The position numbers were made by a program, and so were the translations under genes. DNA of 64,000 nucleotides, taken from assembly GCF_000308655.1 (NCBI RefSeq), contig NZ_BAGC01000038.1:62001-126000 (forward strand). The letters are read 5' to 3'. Within the stretch, counting starts at the first letter, position 1; each line of letters starts with the position of its first letter. The DNA is from Nocardia niigatensis NBRC 100131. Lineage in GTDB: Bacteria; Actinomycetota; Actinomycetes; Mycobacteriales; Mycobacteriaceae. Under the pieces are notes generated by a model. That model made no database searches, was not told the origin of the DNA, and worked only from the letters and a program-made list of their open reading frames with translations. This document shows, piece after piece, positions 35,752-44,798 of this stretch.

Positions 35752-35805
35752 GCGCGATGCGATCTCCTGGACATCGATCAGCACCATCGACTTTCAGGAG
35801 CCACA

Positions 35806-37242
35806 TTGTCCAGCGTCTTCGATCCGCCCGCACCGACCGGAACCCGGCCGCAGCCGATGACGAGCGCCGCGCTCGCCGAACGCCTGCGCGCGGCGGTCGC
35901 CGGTGACGTGCACACCCCCGGCGAGGAGGGGTACCGGCTCTCGGCCGCCGGGTTCAATGTCGCGACCGAGCATCGCGCCGCGGCCATCGTCGTGGCCACC
36001 AGCGCCGCCGATGTCGCGGCCGCGGTGAGCGCCGCGACCGCGACCGGCTACACGATCGCGGTACAGGCCACCGGGCACGGGGCCACCCCGACGCCGCCGG
36101 ACAGCGTGCTCATCGACACCGCGCTGCTGGACGCGGTGTCGATCGACCCGGATCAGCGCACCGCGACCGTCGGCGCGGGTGTGCGCTGGCAGCAAGTGCT
36201 CGACGCGGCCACGCCCTTCGGACTCGCCGCGCTGGCAGGGTCCTCGACCGGCGTCGGTGTCGTGGGCTACACGCTCGGCGGCGGTCTGGGCCCGATCGCG
36301 CGCACGTACGGTTTCGCCGCCGACCATGTCACCGCCATGGAGGTGGTGACCGCGGACGCCACCCTGCGGCGGGTCACGCCCGAGAACGAACCCGAGCTGT
36401 TCCGCGCTCTGCTGGGCGGCGGCGCGGCCTTCGGGATCGTCACGCAGATGACCTTCCGGCTGTTCCCGATCCGCACGCTGTACGGCGGCGGTCTCACCTT
36501 CCGGTTCGAGGACGCGGCGACCGTGCTGCGGGCCTGGCGGAATTGGATGTCAACCGTGCCGGAGACGGTGACCAGTTCGGTGGCGATCCTGCATCTGCCT
36601 CCGCTGCCGGAGATTCCGGAGCCGCTGCGCGGGGCCACGGTGCTGCACCTGCGCTACGCCCATGTCGGCGACCCTGCCGAGGGTGCGGCATTGCTCGCGC
36701 CGATGCGGCCGGTGGCGGCACCACTGTTGGACACGGTCGCCGAAATGCCTTACGCGGCAATCGCTTCCATCCACAACGACCCGGTCGACCCGATGCCGGC
36801 GACCGATCGCTCGACCTTGCTCAGCGAGCTGCCCGATGCGGCCATCGACGCGCTGCTGGCAACCGCCGGGCCGGCGGGCGGTCTGCCGATCACCATGGCC
36901 GAGGTCCGTGCCCTCGGCGGTGCGCTCGAGCGGGAGCCGCTCTCCCCGACGACGGTCGCGGGCCGGCAGGCCGCTTTCAACCTGCTCACGGTTGGTGTGC
37001 TGGCGCCACCGATCGCGGCGGCTGTCCCCGCGGCGCTGGAAGCCGTGATCGATGCGCTGTCCCCGTGGAGTCTCGAGGCAGCGACACCGAACTTCGCGCG
37101 GGATCCGCACGGCCGGGCCAGCGCCGAGACCATGGCCGCCTGGACCGCCGCGCAACGCGATCGTCTGGTCGAGGCGCACCGTCGCTACGACCCGACCGGC
37201 GTGTTCTCGCCCGCCGCCCGCTGGACCGCACCCGGACAGTGA
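35806..37242 (+). CDS. FAD-linked oxidoreductase, berberine bridge enzyme-like (BBE/6-HDNO type)
   Basis: A 478-residue flavoenzyme with the PCMH-type FAD-binding domain: AIVVATSAADVAAAVSAA, the flavin-attachment region IAVQATGHGATPTPP (His near residue 91 fits a covalent 8-alpha FAD link), GSSTGVGVVGYTLGGGLGPI, and AFGIVTQMTFRLFPI. The C-terminus PTGVFSPAARW is the usual short BBE tail. TTG start at 35806 with AGGAG 5 bases upstream. Members oxidise sugars, alkaloids or polyketide-like substrates with O2. Its location behind the AfsR-like regulator suggests coupling to it. Confidence 0.88.
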   Translation: MSSVFDPPAPTGTRPQPMTSAALAERLRAAVAGDVHTPGEEGYRLSAAGFNVATEHRAAAIVVATSAADVAAAVSAATATGYTIAVQATGHGATPTPPDSVLIDTALLDAVSIDPDQRTATVGAGVRWQQVLDAATPFGLAALAGSSTGVGVVGYTLGGGLGPIARTYGFAADHVTAMEVVTADATLRRVTPENEPELFRALLGGGAAFGIVTQMTFRLFPIRTLYGGGLTFRFEDAATVLRAWRNWMSTVPETVTSSVAILHLPPLPEIPEPLRGATVLHLRYAHVGDPAEGAALLAPMRPVAAPLLDTVAEMPYAAIASIHNDPVDPMPATDRSTLLSELPDAAIDALLATAGPAGGLPITMAEVRALGGALEREPLSPTTVAGRQAAFNLLTVGVLAPPIAAAVPAALEAVIDALSPWSLEAATPNFARDPHGRASAETMAAWTAAQRDRLVEAHRRYDPTGVFSPAARWTAPGQ

Positions 37243-37455
37243 TTGCCGGCGGCCGGAGCCGGCGCCCGGCGGGACCTGCCACCGGTCGAGAGACCACGCG
37301 GGGTGCGGCAGGCCAGGACCGGGGCACCGGCTCGAGCCGTGTATGCGCGGCCGCCCCGGGTTCGGAAACTAGTAGTTCGCTACTCGTGAGCTCGGGGCCG
37401 GTTCGGCCTAGGGTCGGGTACAGCCGAAAGGTTCGGCGCGCGGAGGGCGAGGACC

Positions 37456-38250
37456 ATGATCGACATCATTACGTTGCGAGGCACCGGGGAGCAGCGGAAC
37501 AGTGACGGGATGCCGGCGGGGATGTTGCACGATGTGACCAAGCTGCTGGATCCGGACAAGTTCCGGTGTTTCGAGCCCGATTGGCCGGCCTCGATCGGGC
37601 CGGATCCGGATACGTGGGGGCCGTCGCTGGAGACGTCGGTGCGGCTGGGGGTGCAGGCGGGGGTGAAGGCGCTGCAGGATTCGCCGAATGTGTGCGGGCT
37701 GCTGAGTTATTCGCTGGGCGGGATCGTGGCGAGCACGATTCTCGAGGGGGCGCGGGCGGGGACCTACACCAATGTGGACGGGTCGCCGCTGGAGATCGCG
37801 TTCGTGGTGAACATCGCCAATCCGATGCGGCGGGCGGGGCAGTCGGTGGGGCATCTGTGTCCGGCGACCACGTACGGGCTGCACGGGCAGCGGGGGGCGT
37901 GGCCGCTGGGCGTGGATGTGCGGGAGTACGCGAATCCCGACGACATCATCACCTCCTCCCCCGGCGATTCGCCGCTGCGGGCCATCAATACCGCGATCTC
38001 GCCGTTCTCGCTGGTCGAGGGGGCGCGGATCGGGAATCTGACCCCGGTGATCTTCCATGAGCTGCTGGAATTCCTGATGCAGAATCCGGTGGCGAACCTG
38101 AATCGGTACGAGGCGGCGGTGCGCGGGCTGATCGGATATCTGACGCCGTGGCCGGACGGGCAGCACGTGCTGTACTCCGGGCACAACATGCCGGGCACGG
38201 GCATGCTGTGGACGACCCATGCGGCGGAGTACCTCAACGCGAACTTCTGA
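37456..38250 (+). CDS. Lysin B/cutinase-like esterase (mycolyl-arabinogalactan esterase type)
   Basis: A 264-residue alpha/beta hydrolase without signal peptide. The N-terminus IDIITLRGTGEQRNS, the elbow GLLSYSLGGIV (Ser86), NIANPMRRAGQSVG near residue 120, and YANPDDIITSSP (likely catalytic Asp near 162) follow the pattern of LysB proteins encoded by mycobacteriophages, which cleave mycolic acids from arabinogalactan. A His near the C-terminus (GHNM or TTHAAEYL) would complete the triad. There is no other phage gene around it. It could be a domesticated phage lysin or a cellular relative acting on mycolate esters. Start ATG 37456 with GGAGGG upstream. Confidence 0.6.
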   Translation: MIDIITLRGTGEQRNSDGMPAGMLHDVTKLLDPDKFRCFEPDWPASIGPDPDTWGPSLETSVRLGVQAGVKALQDSPNVCGLLSYSLGGIVASTILEGARAGTYTNVDGSPLEIAFVVNIANPMRRAGQSVGHLCPATTYGLHGQRGAWPLGVDVREYANPDDIITSSPGDSPLRAINTAISPFSLVEGARIGNLTPVIFHELLEFLMQNPVANLNRYEAAVRGLIGYLTPWPDGQHVLYSGHNMPGTGMLWTTHAAEYLNANF

Positions 38251-38413
38251 ACGCCGCGAACCACCACGGTGTCCGCAGCATCCACGGCTGGGATTCTCCT
38301 CGCACCGCCGAACGCGTCTACGCCGCAGGCGGATTCGTCACCCCGTACGCGGGCGGACCTGCCAGCTTCGTCAGGGTATGGCAGCAGGCGCGGACCATGC
38401 CCGTCCGCGCGCG
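38251..38413 (+). pseudogene. Short coding remnant after the lysin B-like gene
   Basis: In one plus frame the sequence reads HGWDSPRTAERVYAAGGFVT then PYAGGPASFVRVWQQA before it runs into the hexamer repeat. It looks like genuine protein sequence but has neither start nor family-like continuation. I cannot name its family. It may be the tail of a lost gene. Confidence 0.3.
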
Positions 38414-38479
38414 GGCTTCGGCTTCGGCTTCGGCTTCGGCTTCGGCTTCGGCTTCGGCTTCGGCTTCGGCTTCGGCTTC
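38414..38479 (+). repeat. Simple tandem repeat (GGCTTC)11
   Basis: Eleven perfect head-to-tail copies of the hexamer GGCTTC cover 66 bases. In the plus frames it would encode alternating Ala-Ser, Gly-Phe or Arg-Leu. It sits in the gap between the lysin B-like gene and the lactate monooxygenase-like gene. A perfect array of this size is likely variable in length between strains. Confidence 0.95.
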
Positions 38480-38615
38480 AGAGTCGTATCTCGGTGTCCG
38501 GGAACAGGTTCGGTGCTGACATCACGGCGCTTCCCACTCGTTTCTTACCAGTCGGTAACCTCGGCTGGCAGAATGACGGGGCGCTCCGGCGGGTGCGCGA
38601 ACAAGGAGGTTGCGC

Positions 38616-39779
38616 GTGGCATTCGGTGATTTTCAGAACGAGATCTACTTCAACGGGTTGCGCGGGGTGGTGCCGGCCTACCCGGTGAGCTTCGCGGAGC
38701 TGGCCGAGCGGGCGCAGTCGGCGCTGCCACCATCGGTGTGGTCGTATGTGGCGGGCGGGGCGGGCGACGAGCGCACCCAGCGGGCCAATGTGGCCGCCTT
38801 CGACCGATGGGGTGTCATTCCGCGCATGTTCGTGGGCGCCAAGGAGCGCGATCTGTCGGTGGAGTTGTTCGGAAGCACCTGGCCCGCACCGGTTTTCATG
38901 GCCCCTATCGGGGTGATCGGGCTGTGCGCGCAGGACGGGCACGGTGATCTGGCGACCGCGAAGGCCGCAGCGCGCACCGGCGTCCCGATGGTGGCGTCGA
39001 CCCTGACGGTCGATCCGATGGAGGATGTCGCGGCCGAACTCGGCGACACCCCGGGCTTCTTCCAGCTCTACACCCCCACCGACCGCGAGCTGGCCGCCAG
39101 CCTGGTGGAGCGCGCCGAGCAGGCCGGCTACCGGGGCATCGTGGTCACCCTCGACACCTGGGTCACCGGCTGGCGGCCGCGTGACCTGTCGACCGGCAAC
39201 TTCCCGCAGCTGCGCGGGCACTGCCTGGCCAACTACTTCACCGACCCGGTGTTCCGGGCGAGCCTGGCGCAATCGCCGGAACAAGATCCGCAGGCGGCCA
39301 TCCTGCGCTGGATCCAGGTCTTCGGCAATCCGCTGACCTGGGCGGATCTGCCGTGGCTGCGGTCACTGACCGAGCTGCCGCTGATCGTGAAGGGCATCTG
39401 CCACCCCGAGGATGCCCGCCGGGTCAAGGACCTGGGCGTGGACGGCATCTACTGCTCCAATCACGGTGGCCGCCAGGCCAACGGCGGGCTCCCGGCGCTG
39501 GACATGCTGGCCGAGGTGGTGGCCGCGGCCGACGGGCTGCCGGTGCTGTTCGATTCGGGTGTGCGTTCCGGCGCGGACATCGTCAAGGCGCTGGCGCTGG
39601 GTGCGTCCGCGGTCGGCATCGGCCGTCCCTACGCCTATGGGCTGGCGCTGGGCGGCGTCGACGGCATCGTGCACGTGCTGCGCACCCTGCTGGCCGAGGC
39701 GGACCTGATCATGGCGGTGGACGGATATCCGACGCTGAAGGATCTGACGCCCGAGGCGCTGCGGCCGGTGTCGGTCTAG
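38616..39779 (+). CDS. FMN-dependent alpha-hydroxy acid oxidase, lactate 2-monooxygenase-like
   Basis: A 387-residue FMN enzyme of the (S)-2-hydroxy-acid oxidase family. Typical pieces: [21 protein letters not shown] near the start, [40 protein letters not shown], and the catalytic stretch [15 protein letters not shown] with active-site His and Arg, then [16 protein letters not shown] and [12 protein letters not shown]. The extended loop and opening [11 protein letters not shown] resemble mycobacterial lactate monooxygenase, which turns L-lactate into acetate and CO2. GTG at 38616 with AAGGAGG six bases before. A clear terminator follows. Confidence 0.9.
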   Translation: MAFGDFQNEIYFNGLRGVVPAYPVSFAELAERAQSALPPSVWSYVAGGAGDERTQRANVAAFDRWGVIPRMFVGAKERDLSVELFGSTWPAPVFMAPIGVIGLCAQDGHGDLATAKAAARTGVPMVASTLTVDPMEDVAAELGDTPGFFQLYTPTDRELAASLVERAEQAGYRGIVVTLDTWVTGWRPRDLSTGNFPQLRGHCLANYFTDPVFRASLAQSPEQDPQAAILRWIQVFGNPLTWADLPWLRSLTELPLIVKGICHPEDARRVKDLGVDGIYCSNHGGRQANGGLPALDMLAEVVAAADGLPVLFDSGVRSGADIVKALALGASAVGIGRPYAYGLALGGVDGIVHVLRTLLAEADLIMAVDGYPTLKDLTPEALRPVSV

Positions 39780-39792
39780 CGTCCCGCACAGG

Positions 39793-39824
39793 CGATCGGC
39801 CCCGCGTCACTGCGGGGCCGATCG
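39793..39824. terminator. Bidirectional terminator after the lactate monooxygenase-like gene
   Basis: CGATCGGCCCCGC and GCGGGGCCGATCG form a perfect 13-bp stem around the loop GTCACT. It separates the monooxygenase gene from the convergent small gene that ends at 39850. Confidence 0.8.
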
Positions 39825-39849
39825 TCGAACACTCGAGGGGCCGGCTCAG

Positions 39850-40029
39850 CTACCGTCCGCGCGACTTCTTCTCGCGCCTGCCCGACCCTGCGGCCGCCAG
39901 GTGGTCGGATTCCTGGTCTTCGGGCATGTCCCGGCCCTGCATCTGCTGGCCCTGCATCGACTGACCGTACTGCTCGCGCCGGCCAGCGGCCTGTTTACCA
40001 GACTTCTTGCCCTTGCTGTGCTGTGACAT
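39850..40029 (-). CDS. Small hydrophilic Lys/Gln-rich protein, 59 residues
   Basis: A short open frame with ATG at 40029 and a good ribosome site (GGAGG four bases upstream of the start context). The protein is extremely hydrophilic: it begins SQHSKGKKSGKQAAGRREQ, contains the near-repeat MQGQQMQGRDM, and ends in basic GRREKKSRGR. It is likely disordered and might bind nucleic acid. No family is recognised. The strong ribosome site, the codon pattern and the terminator at its 3' end argue that it is real. Confidence 0.65.
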   Translation of the reverse strand: MSQHSKGKKSGKQAAGRREQYGQSMQGQQMQGRDMPEDQESDHLAAAGSGRREKKSRGR

Positions 40030-40175
40030 CGAAACCTCCGTATCGATCCGATTTCGCCCGGCCTGAGCGGGCTCGTTGAACCAATCGACTTACGGAACTC
40101 TCCTCAGCAACCGTTCAGACAACGGTGCACAGCTGATCGTGGTCCTCCAGGACGAGGATGTCAACCATCTCTCGC

Positions 40176-41573
40176 TCAGTGCTGGATGCCGGGGAAAGGG
40201 CGCGCGGATTCGAGGGCGAAGCCCAGTTCGAGGAGCGTGCGTTCGTCACCGTGCGCGGCGGAGAACATCACGCCGATGGGAAGACCGGAATCGGAGGCGC
40301 CCAATGGGAGCGAAAGAGCCGGGGCGCCAGTGACATTCGCGAACGGCGTGTAGTTGACGTAGGCCAGCAGGCGGGCGAAGACCTCGTCGAAGGGTTGGTC
40401 CGGGCTCAGATAGCCGAGGCGCGGGGTGAGGCTCGCCAGCACCGGCGACAGCACGATTTCGATATCGCGAAAGGCAGCCGCGTAGGCGTGGCGGGTGCGC
40501 GAGAGCCGGTACAGCACAGAGGGTGAGCGCAGGGCGGAGCCGCGGAAGCGGGCAGCCAGGCCGCGGGTGAAGGGGTCGAGGCGGGAGGCGTCGAAGGACC
40601 GGCCGAAGCTCAACTTTCCGGTGAGACCGGCCAGGAAGGCCAGCATCGCCCAGTAGGCGGCGAAATCCTCCGCGAAGCGCAGGTCCACCGGGTAGGCGAT
40701 GGGTCGCACCTGGTGGCCGAGGCCCTCCAGCAGCGCGATGGTGTCGTCGAGGACCGCACGGATCTGCGGGTCCAGGGTGGCCCCGGTGATGGGGTCGCTC
40801 AGGACGCCGATGCGCAGTCGCCGCCGGGCGGGACCCTCGACGAGCCCGACCGGCGGCAGTGCGGGATTGCGCCAGAAGCGTTCGGCCGCAGCGAAATAGG
40901 TGGCGGTGTCGCGGACCGTGCGGGTGAGCACGCCCTCGGAGACCAGGTTGATCGGCATGGACCGGGCCTGCGGTCCATCGAGGTGGCGGCCACGCGTCGG
41001 CTTCAAACCGACGAGCCCGCAACAGGCGGCGGGGATCCGGATCGAGCCGCCACCGTCATTGCCGTGCGCGATCGGCACCGCCCCCGCCGCGACGAGAGCG
41101 GCCGAACCACCCGACGAGGCGCCCGAGGAGAACTCGGTGTCCCACGGATTGCGCGTCGGTTCGGCAGCCACGAATTCGGTGGTCGCGTTCAGCCCGAATT
41201 CGGGCAGCGTGGACTTGCCGAGCACGGTCACACCGGTGCTCAGGAACTGTTTCGTGAAGGGGCCGTGCGCTTTCGCGGGCCGCGCCCGCCAGGCCGCGCT
41301 GCCGTGCTGGGTCGGCAGCCCGGCCACGTCGGTGTTGTCCTTCACGAAGGTCGGCACCCCGTACAGCAGCGCCTCGCGATCCGGCGAGACCAGCGGCGTA
41401 TCCGCTTCCACCACAACTGCGTTCAGCACCGGATTCACCAGCGCCACCCGCTCCCGGGCCGCCTTGGCGACCTCGGCCGCGCTCAGTTCACCGCTGCGGA
41501 TCAGCGCGGCGATGGCCACCCCGTCGTGCTCGCCGAGAGCGTCGTCGCCGAAGGCGTGGACTCGCGCAGCCAT
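40176..41573 (-). CDS. Amidase (amidase signature family)
   Basis: A 465-residue Ser-cisSer-Lys amidase. The catalytic Lys is in VPTFVKDNTDVAGLP near residue 83, the signature SSGASSGGSAALVAAGAVPIA gives the cis-Ser and nucleophile Ser near residues 158-182, followed by GNDGGGSIRIPAACCGLVGL. The remaining length matches aliphatic or aryl amidases. I start at ATG 41573 because AAAGGAGG lies before it. These enzymes hydrolyse amides such as nitrile-derived or peptide amides in the cytosol. It runs in the same direction as the epoxide hydrolase upstream. Confidence 0.9.
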   Translation of the reverse strand: MAARVHAFGDDALGEHDGVAIAALIRSGELSAAEVAKAARERVALVNPVLNAVVVEADTPLVSPDREALLYGVPTFVKDNTDVAGLPTQHGSAAWRARPAKAHGPFTKQFLSTGVTVLGKSTLPEFGLNATTEFVAAEPTRNPWDTEFSSGASSGGSAALVAAGAVPIAHGNDGGGSIRIPAACCGLVGLKPTRGRHLDGPQARSMPINLVSEGVLTRTVRDTATYFAAAERFWRNPALPPVGLVEGPARRRLRIGVLSDPITGATLDPQIRAVLDDTIALLEGLGHQVRPIAYPVDLRFAEDFAAYWAMLAFLAGLTGKLSFGRSFDASRLDPFTRGLAARFRGSALRSPSVLYRLSRTRHAYAAAFRDIEIVLSPVLASLTPRLGYLSPDQPFDEVFARLLAYVNYTPFANVTGAPALSLPLGASDSGLPIGVMFSAAHGDERTLLELGFALESARPFPGIQH

Positions 41574-41664
41574 GGATCGGGCCTCCTTTCCCGCCTCCCA
41601 CACCAGGATCTACGGCTCGCACGGTGGCCCGGTTCGAAATTCCGGGCCATCAGTCCGATTCCGG

Positions 41665-42636
41665 CTATCCGGGCAGTCCCAGGCTCTTCAGGGCGCCGGT
41701 GAGGAAGGTGTTGACGGCGTCGGGGCGCTCGAGCTGAACCAGGTGGCCCGCGGCCGGGACCTCGACGACCTCGCGCAGGTCGAGGACATTGGCGCGCAGG
41801 GTGGCCAGCGGGTCGCGGCCGCTGAAGCCCTCCATGTCGGGGTCGTTCTGGCCATAGAGGAAGAAGGTGGGAACCTCGACCTTGGCGTCGGCGTAGGCGG
41901 CGGTGAGCTCCCAGTTGCGGTCCAGATTGCGGTACCAGTTGAGGCCGCCGGTGAAGCCGGTGCGCTCGAAATCCTGGACCAGGGTGTCGAATTCGGCCTC
42001 CGACAACCACGGCCAGGGCAGGGCCGGCGCCTGCGGGAGGACGTCGAGGTAGCCGAGGCCGGGCGGGTTCTTCCAGGTGTCGAGGTAGTGGTAGTCACCG
42101 GAGAGCGAGTAGTAGACGCGGGCCAGGAAGCCCCGCGGGTCCGCGGCGAGTTCGGCGTCGGCGACGCCGGGGGTCTGGAAGTAGGACAGGTGCAGGAAGT
42201 GGCGCTCGGCCGCCTTGGTCCAGAAGGCCGACGGGGGCCGCGGCGGGCGCGGGGCGAACGGGTTGTTCAGGACCACGGCCGCGGCCACCCGCTCCGGGGC
42301 TCGCAGGCTCAGTTCCCACACCAGTTGCGCACCGAAGTCGAGGCCGACGAAGACCGCCTGCTCGGCACCGATGTCGTCGAGCAGGGCCAGGAGATCGCCG
42401 ATGACGGCGGCGTTGGTGTAGGCCTCCGGATCGGCGGGCGCCTCGGTACGGCCGTATCCGCGCAGGTCGGGGGCGAGGGCGCGGTAGCCCGCGGCGGCGA
42501 CGGCGTCGAGCTGGTGGTGCCACATGAACCAGGTGTGCGGAAACCCGTGACAGAAGACGACCGGGAAGCCCTCGCCCTTGTCCGCCACGTGCAGGCGGAC
42601 CTCCCCGGTGTCGATCGTCCGATGCGTCAGTTCCAC
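41665..42636 (-). CDS. Epoxide hydrolase-like alpha/beta hydrolase
   Basis: A 323-residue epoxide hydrolase. The oxyanion motif is VVFCHGFPHTWFMW, the Asp nucleophile lies in FVGLDFGAQLVWEL near residue 104, and the catalytic His in VPAAGHLVQLERPDAV near the end; RGYGRTEAP is the usual strand-4 loop. The cap with conserved Tyr residues (GLNWYRNLDRNW) fits epoxide rather than haloalkane hydrolysis. It is divergent from the SDR-thiolase-FadD operon, with a KstR-like box in the 53-base gap, so it may belong to the same lipid or steroid regulon. Confidence 0.9.
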   Translation of the reverse strand: MELTHRTIDTGEVRLHVADKGEGFPVVFCHGFPHTWFMWHHQLDAVAAAGYRALAPDLRGYGRTEAPADPEAYTNAAVIGDLLALLDDIGAEQAVFVGLDFGAQLVWELSLRAPERVAAAVVLNNPFAPRPPRPPSAFWTKAAERHFLHLSYFQTPGVADAELAADPRGFLARVYYSLSGDYHYLDTWKNPPGLGYLDVLPQAPALPWPWLSEAEFDTLVQDFERTGFTGGLNWYRNLDRNWELTAAYADAKVEVPTFFLYGQNDPDMEGFSGRDPLATLRANVLDLREVVEVPAAGHLVQLERPDAVNTFLTGALKSLGLPG

Positions 42637-42651
42637 TCCGCCTCCAATTTC

Positions 42652-42666
42652 TAGAACACGTTCCTA
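42652..42666. promoter_or_regulatory. KstR-like box in the divergent promoter
   Basis: TAGAACACGTTCCTA contains AAC-NN-GTT with flanking TAG and CCTA, close to the TnnAACnnGTTnnA operator of the cholesterol-catabolism repressor KstR, though the last base of the 14-mer differs. It sits between the epoxide hydrolase (start 42636) and the SDR (start 42690). Confidence 0.5.
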
Positions 42667-42689
42667 TTTCAAGGTAATGTCCAGAGGTC

Positions 42690-43538
42690 GTGAGCGAAAT
42701 ACCCAAGATTCTCGCCGGAAAGGTCGCGGTGGTGACCGGGGCCAGCCGCGGCATCGGCAAGGGCATCGCCCTGGAGCTGGGCGCGGCCGGGGCGACCGTG
42801 TACGTCACCGGGCGCACCGTCACGGCCGGGCACCTGCCGGGCACCGTGGCCGCGACCGCCGCCGACATCGAGGCCCTGGGCGGGATCGGGGTGCCGGTGG
42901 TCTGCGATCACCGCGACGACGCGGCCGTGGAGAAGCTGTTCGCGCAGATCCGCGACGAGCGGGGCCGGCTCGACGTGCTGGTCAACAACGTCTACAACTC
43001 CCCCGCCTCGGCCCGCTGGATCGGGCGCAAGTTCTGGGAGGTGCCGCCCAAGGCGTGGGACGAGGGCTTCGACATCGGCGTCCGATCCCATTACGTGGCA
43101 AGCGTTTTCGCCGCACCCCTGCTGATCGAGTCACAGGGCCTGATCGTGAGCGTGTCCTCCCCCGGCGCGATCCGGCAGATGCACAACGCGGTATACGGCG
43201 TCGGCAAGGCCGCCGTGGACCGGCTCACCGCCGACATGGCACACGACCTCGACGGCACCGGCACGACCGCGGTCTCGATCTGGCCCGGCATCGTGAACAC
43301 CGAACTGCTGCAAATGGTTCCGGCCGACGCACAGGGCCGCCGCCTGGTCACCCTGCCCGGAGAGGGCACCTTCGATCTCGACCTGGCAGAGACCCCGCAC
43401 TTCGCCGGCCGCGCCGTGGTCGCCCTCGCGGCGGACCCGGATCGGCTGGCGCGCACCGGAAAAGCCTGGAAGGTCGCCGACCTCGCCGAGGCGTACGGCT
43501 TCACCGACCTCGACGGCCGCGTCCCGCGCGCCGACTAG
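42690..43538 (+). CDS. Short-chain dehydrogenase/reductase
   Basis: A 282-residue classical SDR. The NAD(P) motif is VAVVTGASRGIGKGIALELG (TGxxxGIG) near residue 14; LDVLVNNVYN is the NNAG variant; the catalytic Ser is in IVSVSSPGAIRQ; the YxxxK pair is in VYGVGKAAVDRL. It resembles the DHRS1-like group. GTG start at 42690. It is the first gene of an operon with the thiolase and acyl-CoA ligase and probably oxidises or reduces a hydroxy/keto lipid or steroid intermediate. Confidence 0.9.
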   Translation: MSEIPKILAGKVAVVTGASRGIGKGIALELGAAGATVYVTGRTVTAGHLPGTVAATAADIEALGGIGVPVVCDHRDDAAVEKLFAQIRDERGRLDVLVNNVYNSPASARWIGRKFWEVPPKAWDEGFDIGVRSHYVASVFAAPLLIESQGLIVSVSSPGAIRQMHNAVYGVGKAAVDRLTADMAHDLDGTGTTAVSIWPGIVNTELLQMVPADAQGRRLVTLPGEGTFDLDLAETPHFAGRAVVALAADPDRLARTGKAWKVADLAEAYGFTDLDGRVPRAD

Positions 43539-43546
43539 ACATCCTC

Positions 43547-43560
43547 GAAACACGTTCCCG
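43547..43560. promoter_or_regulatory. Second KstR-like box before the thiolase gene
   Basis: GAAACACGTTCCCG shares the core AACACGTTCC with the box at 42652 and lies 22 bases before the thiolase start. It suggests that the thiolase-FadD part has its own regulated promoter. Confidence 0.4.
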
Positions 43561-43582
43561 AAGAACAGGAGTGGACAACCCA

Positions 43583-44776
43583 ATGCGACGCGTTTTCGTC
43601 GTCGGCGTGAACATGACGCCGTTCGTCAAGATCGGTTCCCGCGAGTGGACCTACCCGGAGATGGTCGCCGAGGCCGTGAACGGCGCGCTGAAGGACGCGG
43701 GCGTCACCTACGACCAGGTGCAGCGCGCCGCGGTCGGCTACGTCTTCCAGCCCTCGGCCGCCGGGCAGCGCGCCCTCTACGACATCGGCCTGACCGGCAT
43801 CCCGATCGTCAATGTGAACAACAACTGCGCCACCGGTTCCACCGCGCTCATGTTCGCCCGTGAGTGGGTGGCCTCGGGCATCACCGATGTCGCGCTGGCC
43901 GTCGGCTTCGAGCAGATGACCAAGGAGGCCATGGCCGGACCGGCCACCAAGCCCAAGGTCACCACGGTCGACGCGCACCTGAAGGTGAACAAGGAGCACT
44001 TCGAGTTCTCCGCCGCGCCGATCACCACCCAGTTCTTCGGCAATGCCGCCATCGAGCACATGAAGCGCTACGGCACCACGCCCGAGCAGCTGGCGGCGGT
44101 CGCGGTCAAGAACCACGAGCACTCGACCCGGAACCCGCTGGCGCAGTTCCAGGATGCCTACACCCTCGAGCAGGTGCTCGGCGACAAGCCGGTGCACGGC
44201 CCGCTGACCCGCTCGCAGTGCTCGCCCATGTCCGACGGCGCGGCCGCCGCGGTCGTGGTGAGCGAGGAGTTCGTCAAGGCCAACGGTCTCGAGGGACAGG
44301 CCATCGAGATCCTGGCCCAGGAGCTGGCCACCGACGACGGCAACGCCTTCTCCACCGGTTCCATGATCGACGTGGTCGGTGCGCCCATGACCCGCGCGGC
44401 GGCCGGAAAGGTGTTCTCCCGCGCCGGAATCGGGGTTCATGATGTGGATGTGATCGAGCTGCACGACTGCTTCTCCATCAACGAGCTCATCACCTACGAG
44501 GCGCTGGGCCTGTGCGGCGAGGGCGAATCGGGCGCGCTCGTCGAGTCCGGCGCCACCACCTACGGCGGCACCTGGGTGGTCAACCCGTCGGGCGGCCTGA
44601 TCTCCAAGGGACATCCGCTCGGCGCGACCGGTCTGGCCCAGTGCACCGAATTGAGCTGGCAGCTGCGCGGACTCGCGGGCGATCGGCAGGTCGCGGGCGC
44701 GCGCACCGCGCTGGCGCACAATCTGGGCCTGGGCGGCGCGGTCGTCGTCACCCTGTACGCGGCCCACACGGCATGA
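43583..44776 (+). CDS. SCP-x-type thiolase (lipid-transfer protein family)
   Basis: A 397-residue thiolase of the non-decarboxylating/aldol-lyase 'lipid transfer protein' group found in actinobacterial sterol and fatty-acid catabolism. The active-site Cys is in VNNNCATGSTALMFA near residue 85; VIELHDCFSINELITYEALG and SKGHPLGATGLAQCTEL carry the other catalytic His/Cys residues. In this group the partner is often a MaoC or DUF35 protein, which I do not see next to it. The ATG at 43583 has AGGAG upstream. It is followed by the acyl-CoA ligase gene after 22 bases. Confidence 0.92.
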   Translation: MRRVFVVGVNMTPFVKIGSREWTYPEMVAEAVNGALKDAGVTYDQVQRAAVGYVFQPSAAGQRALYDIGLTGIPIVNVNNNCATGSTALMFAREWVASGITDVALAVGFEQMTKEAMAGPATKPKVTTVDAHLKVNKEHFEFSAAPITTQFFGNAAIEHMKRYGTTPEQLAAVAVKNHEHSTRNPLAQFQDAYTLEQVLGDKPVHGPLTRSQCSPMSDGAAAAVVVSEEFVKANGLEGQAIEILAQELATDDGNAFSTGSMIDVVGAPMTRAAAGKVFSRAGIGVHDVDVIELHDCFSINELITYEALGLCGEGESGALVESGATTYGGTWVVNPSGGLISKGHPLGATGLAQCTELSWQLRGLAGDRQVAGARTALAHNLGLGGAVVVTLYAAHTA

Positions 44777-44798
44777 CCATCGGACGGAAGAGGAAGTC

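Noticed and set aside
38414..38479. Possible CRISPR-like repeat
   Set aside because: The hexamer units are contiguous without spacers, so it is a simple tandem repeat.
42578..43582. A longer thiolase frame running back through the SDR gene
   Set aside because: The upstream part is out of frame with the SDR and Arg/Gly-rich; the thiolase starts at 43583 with its own ribosome site.
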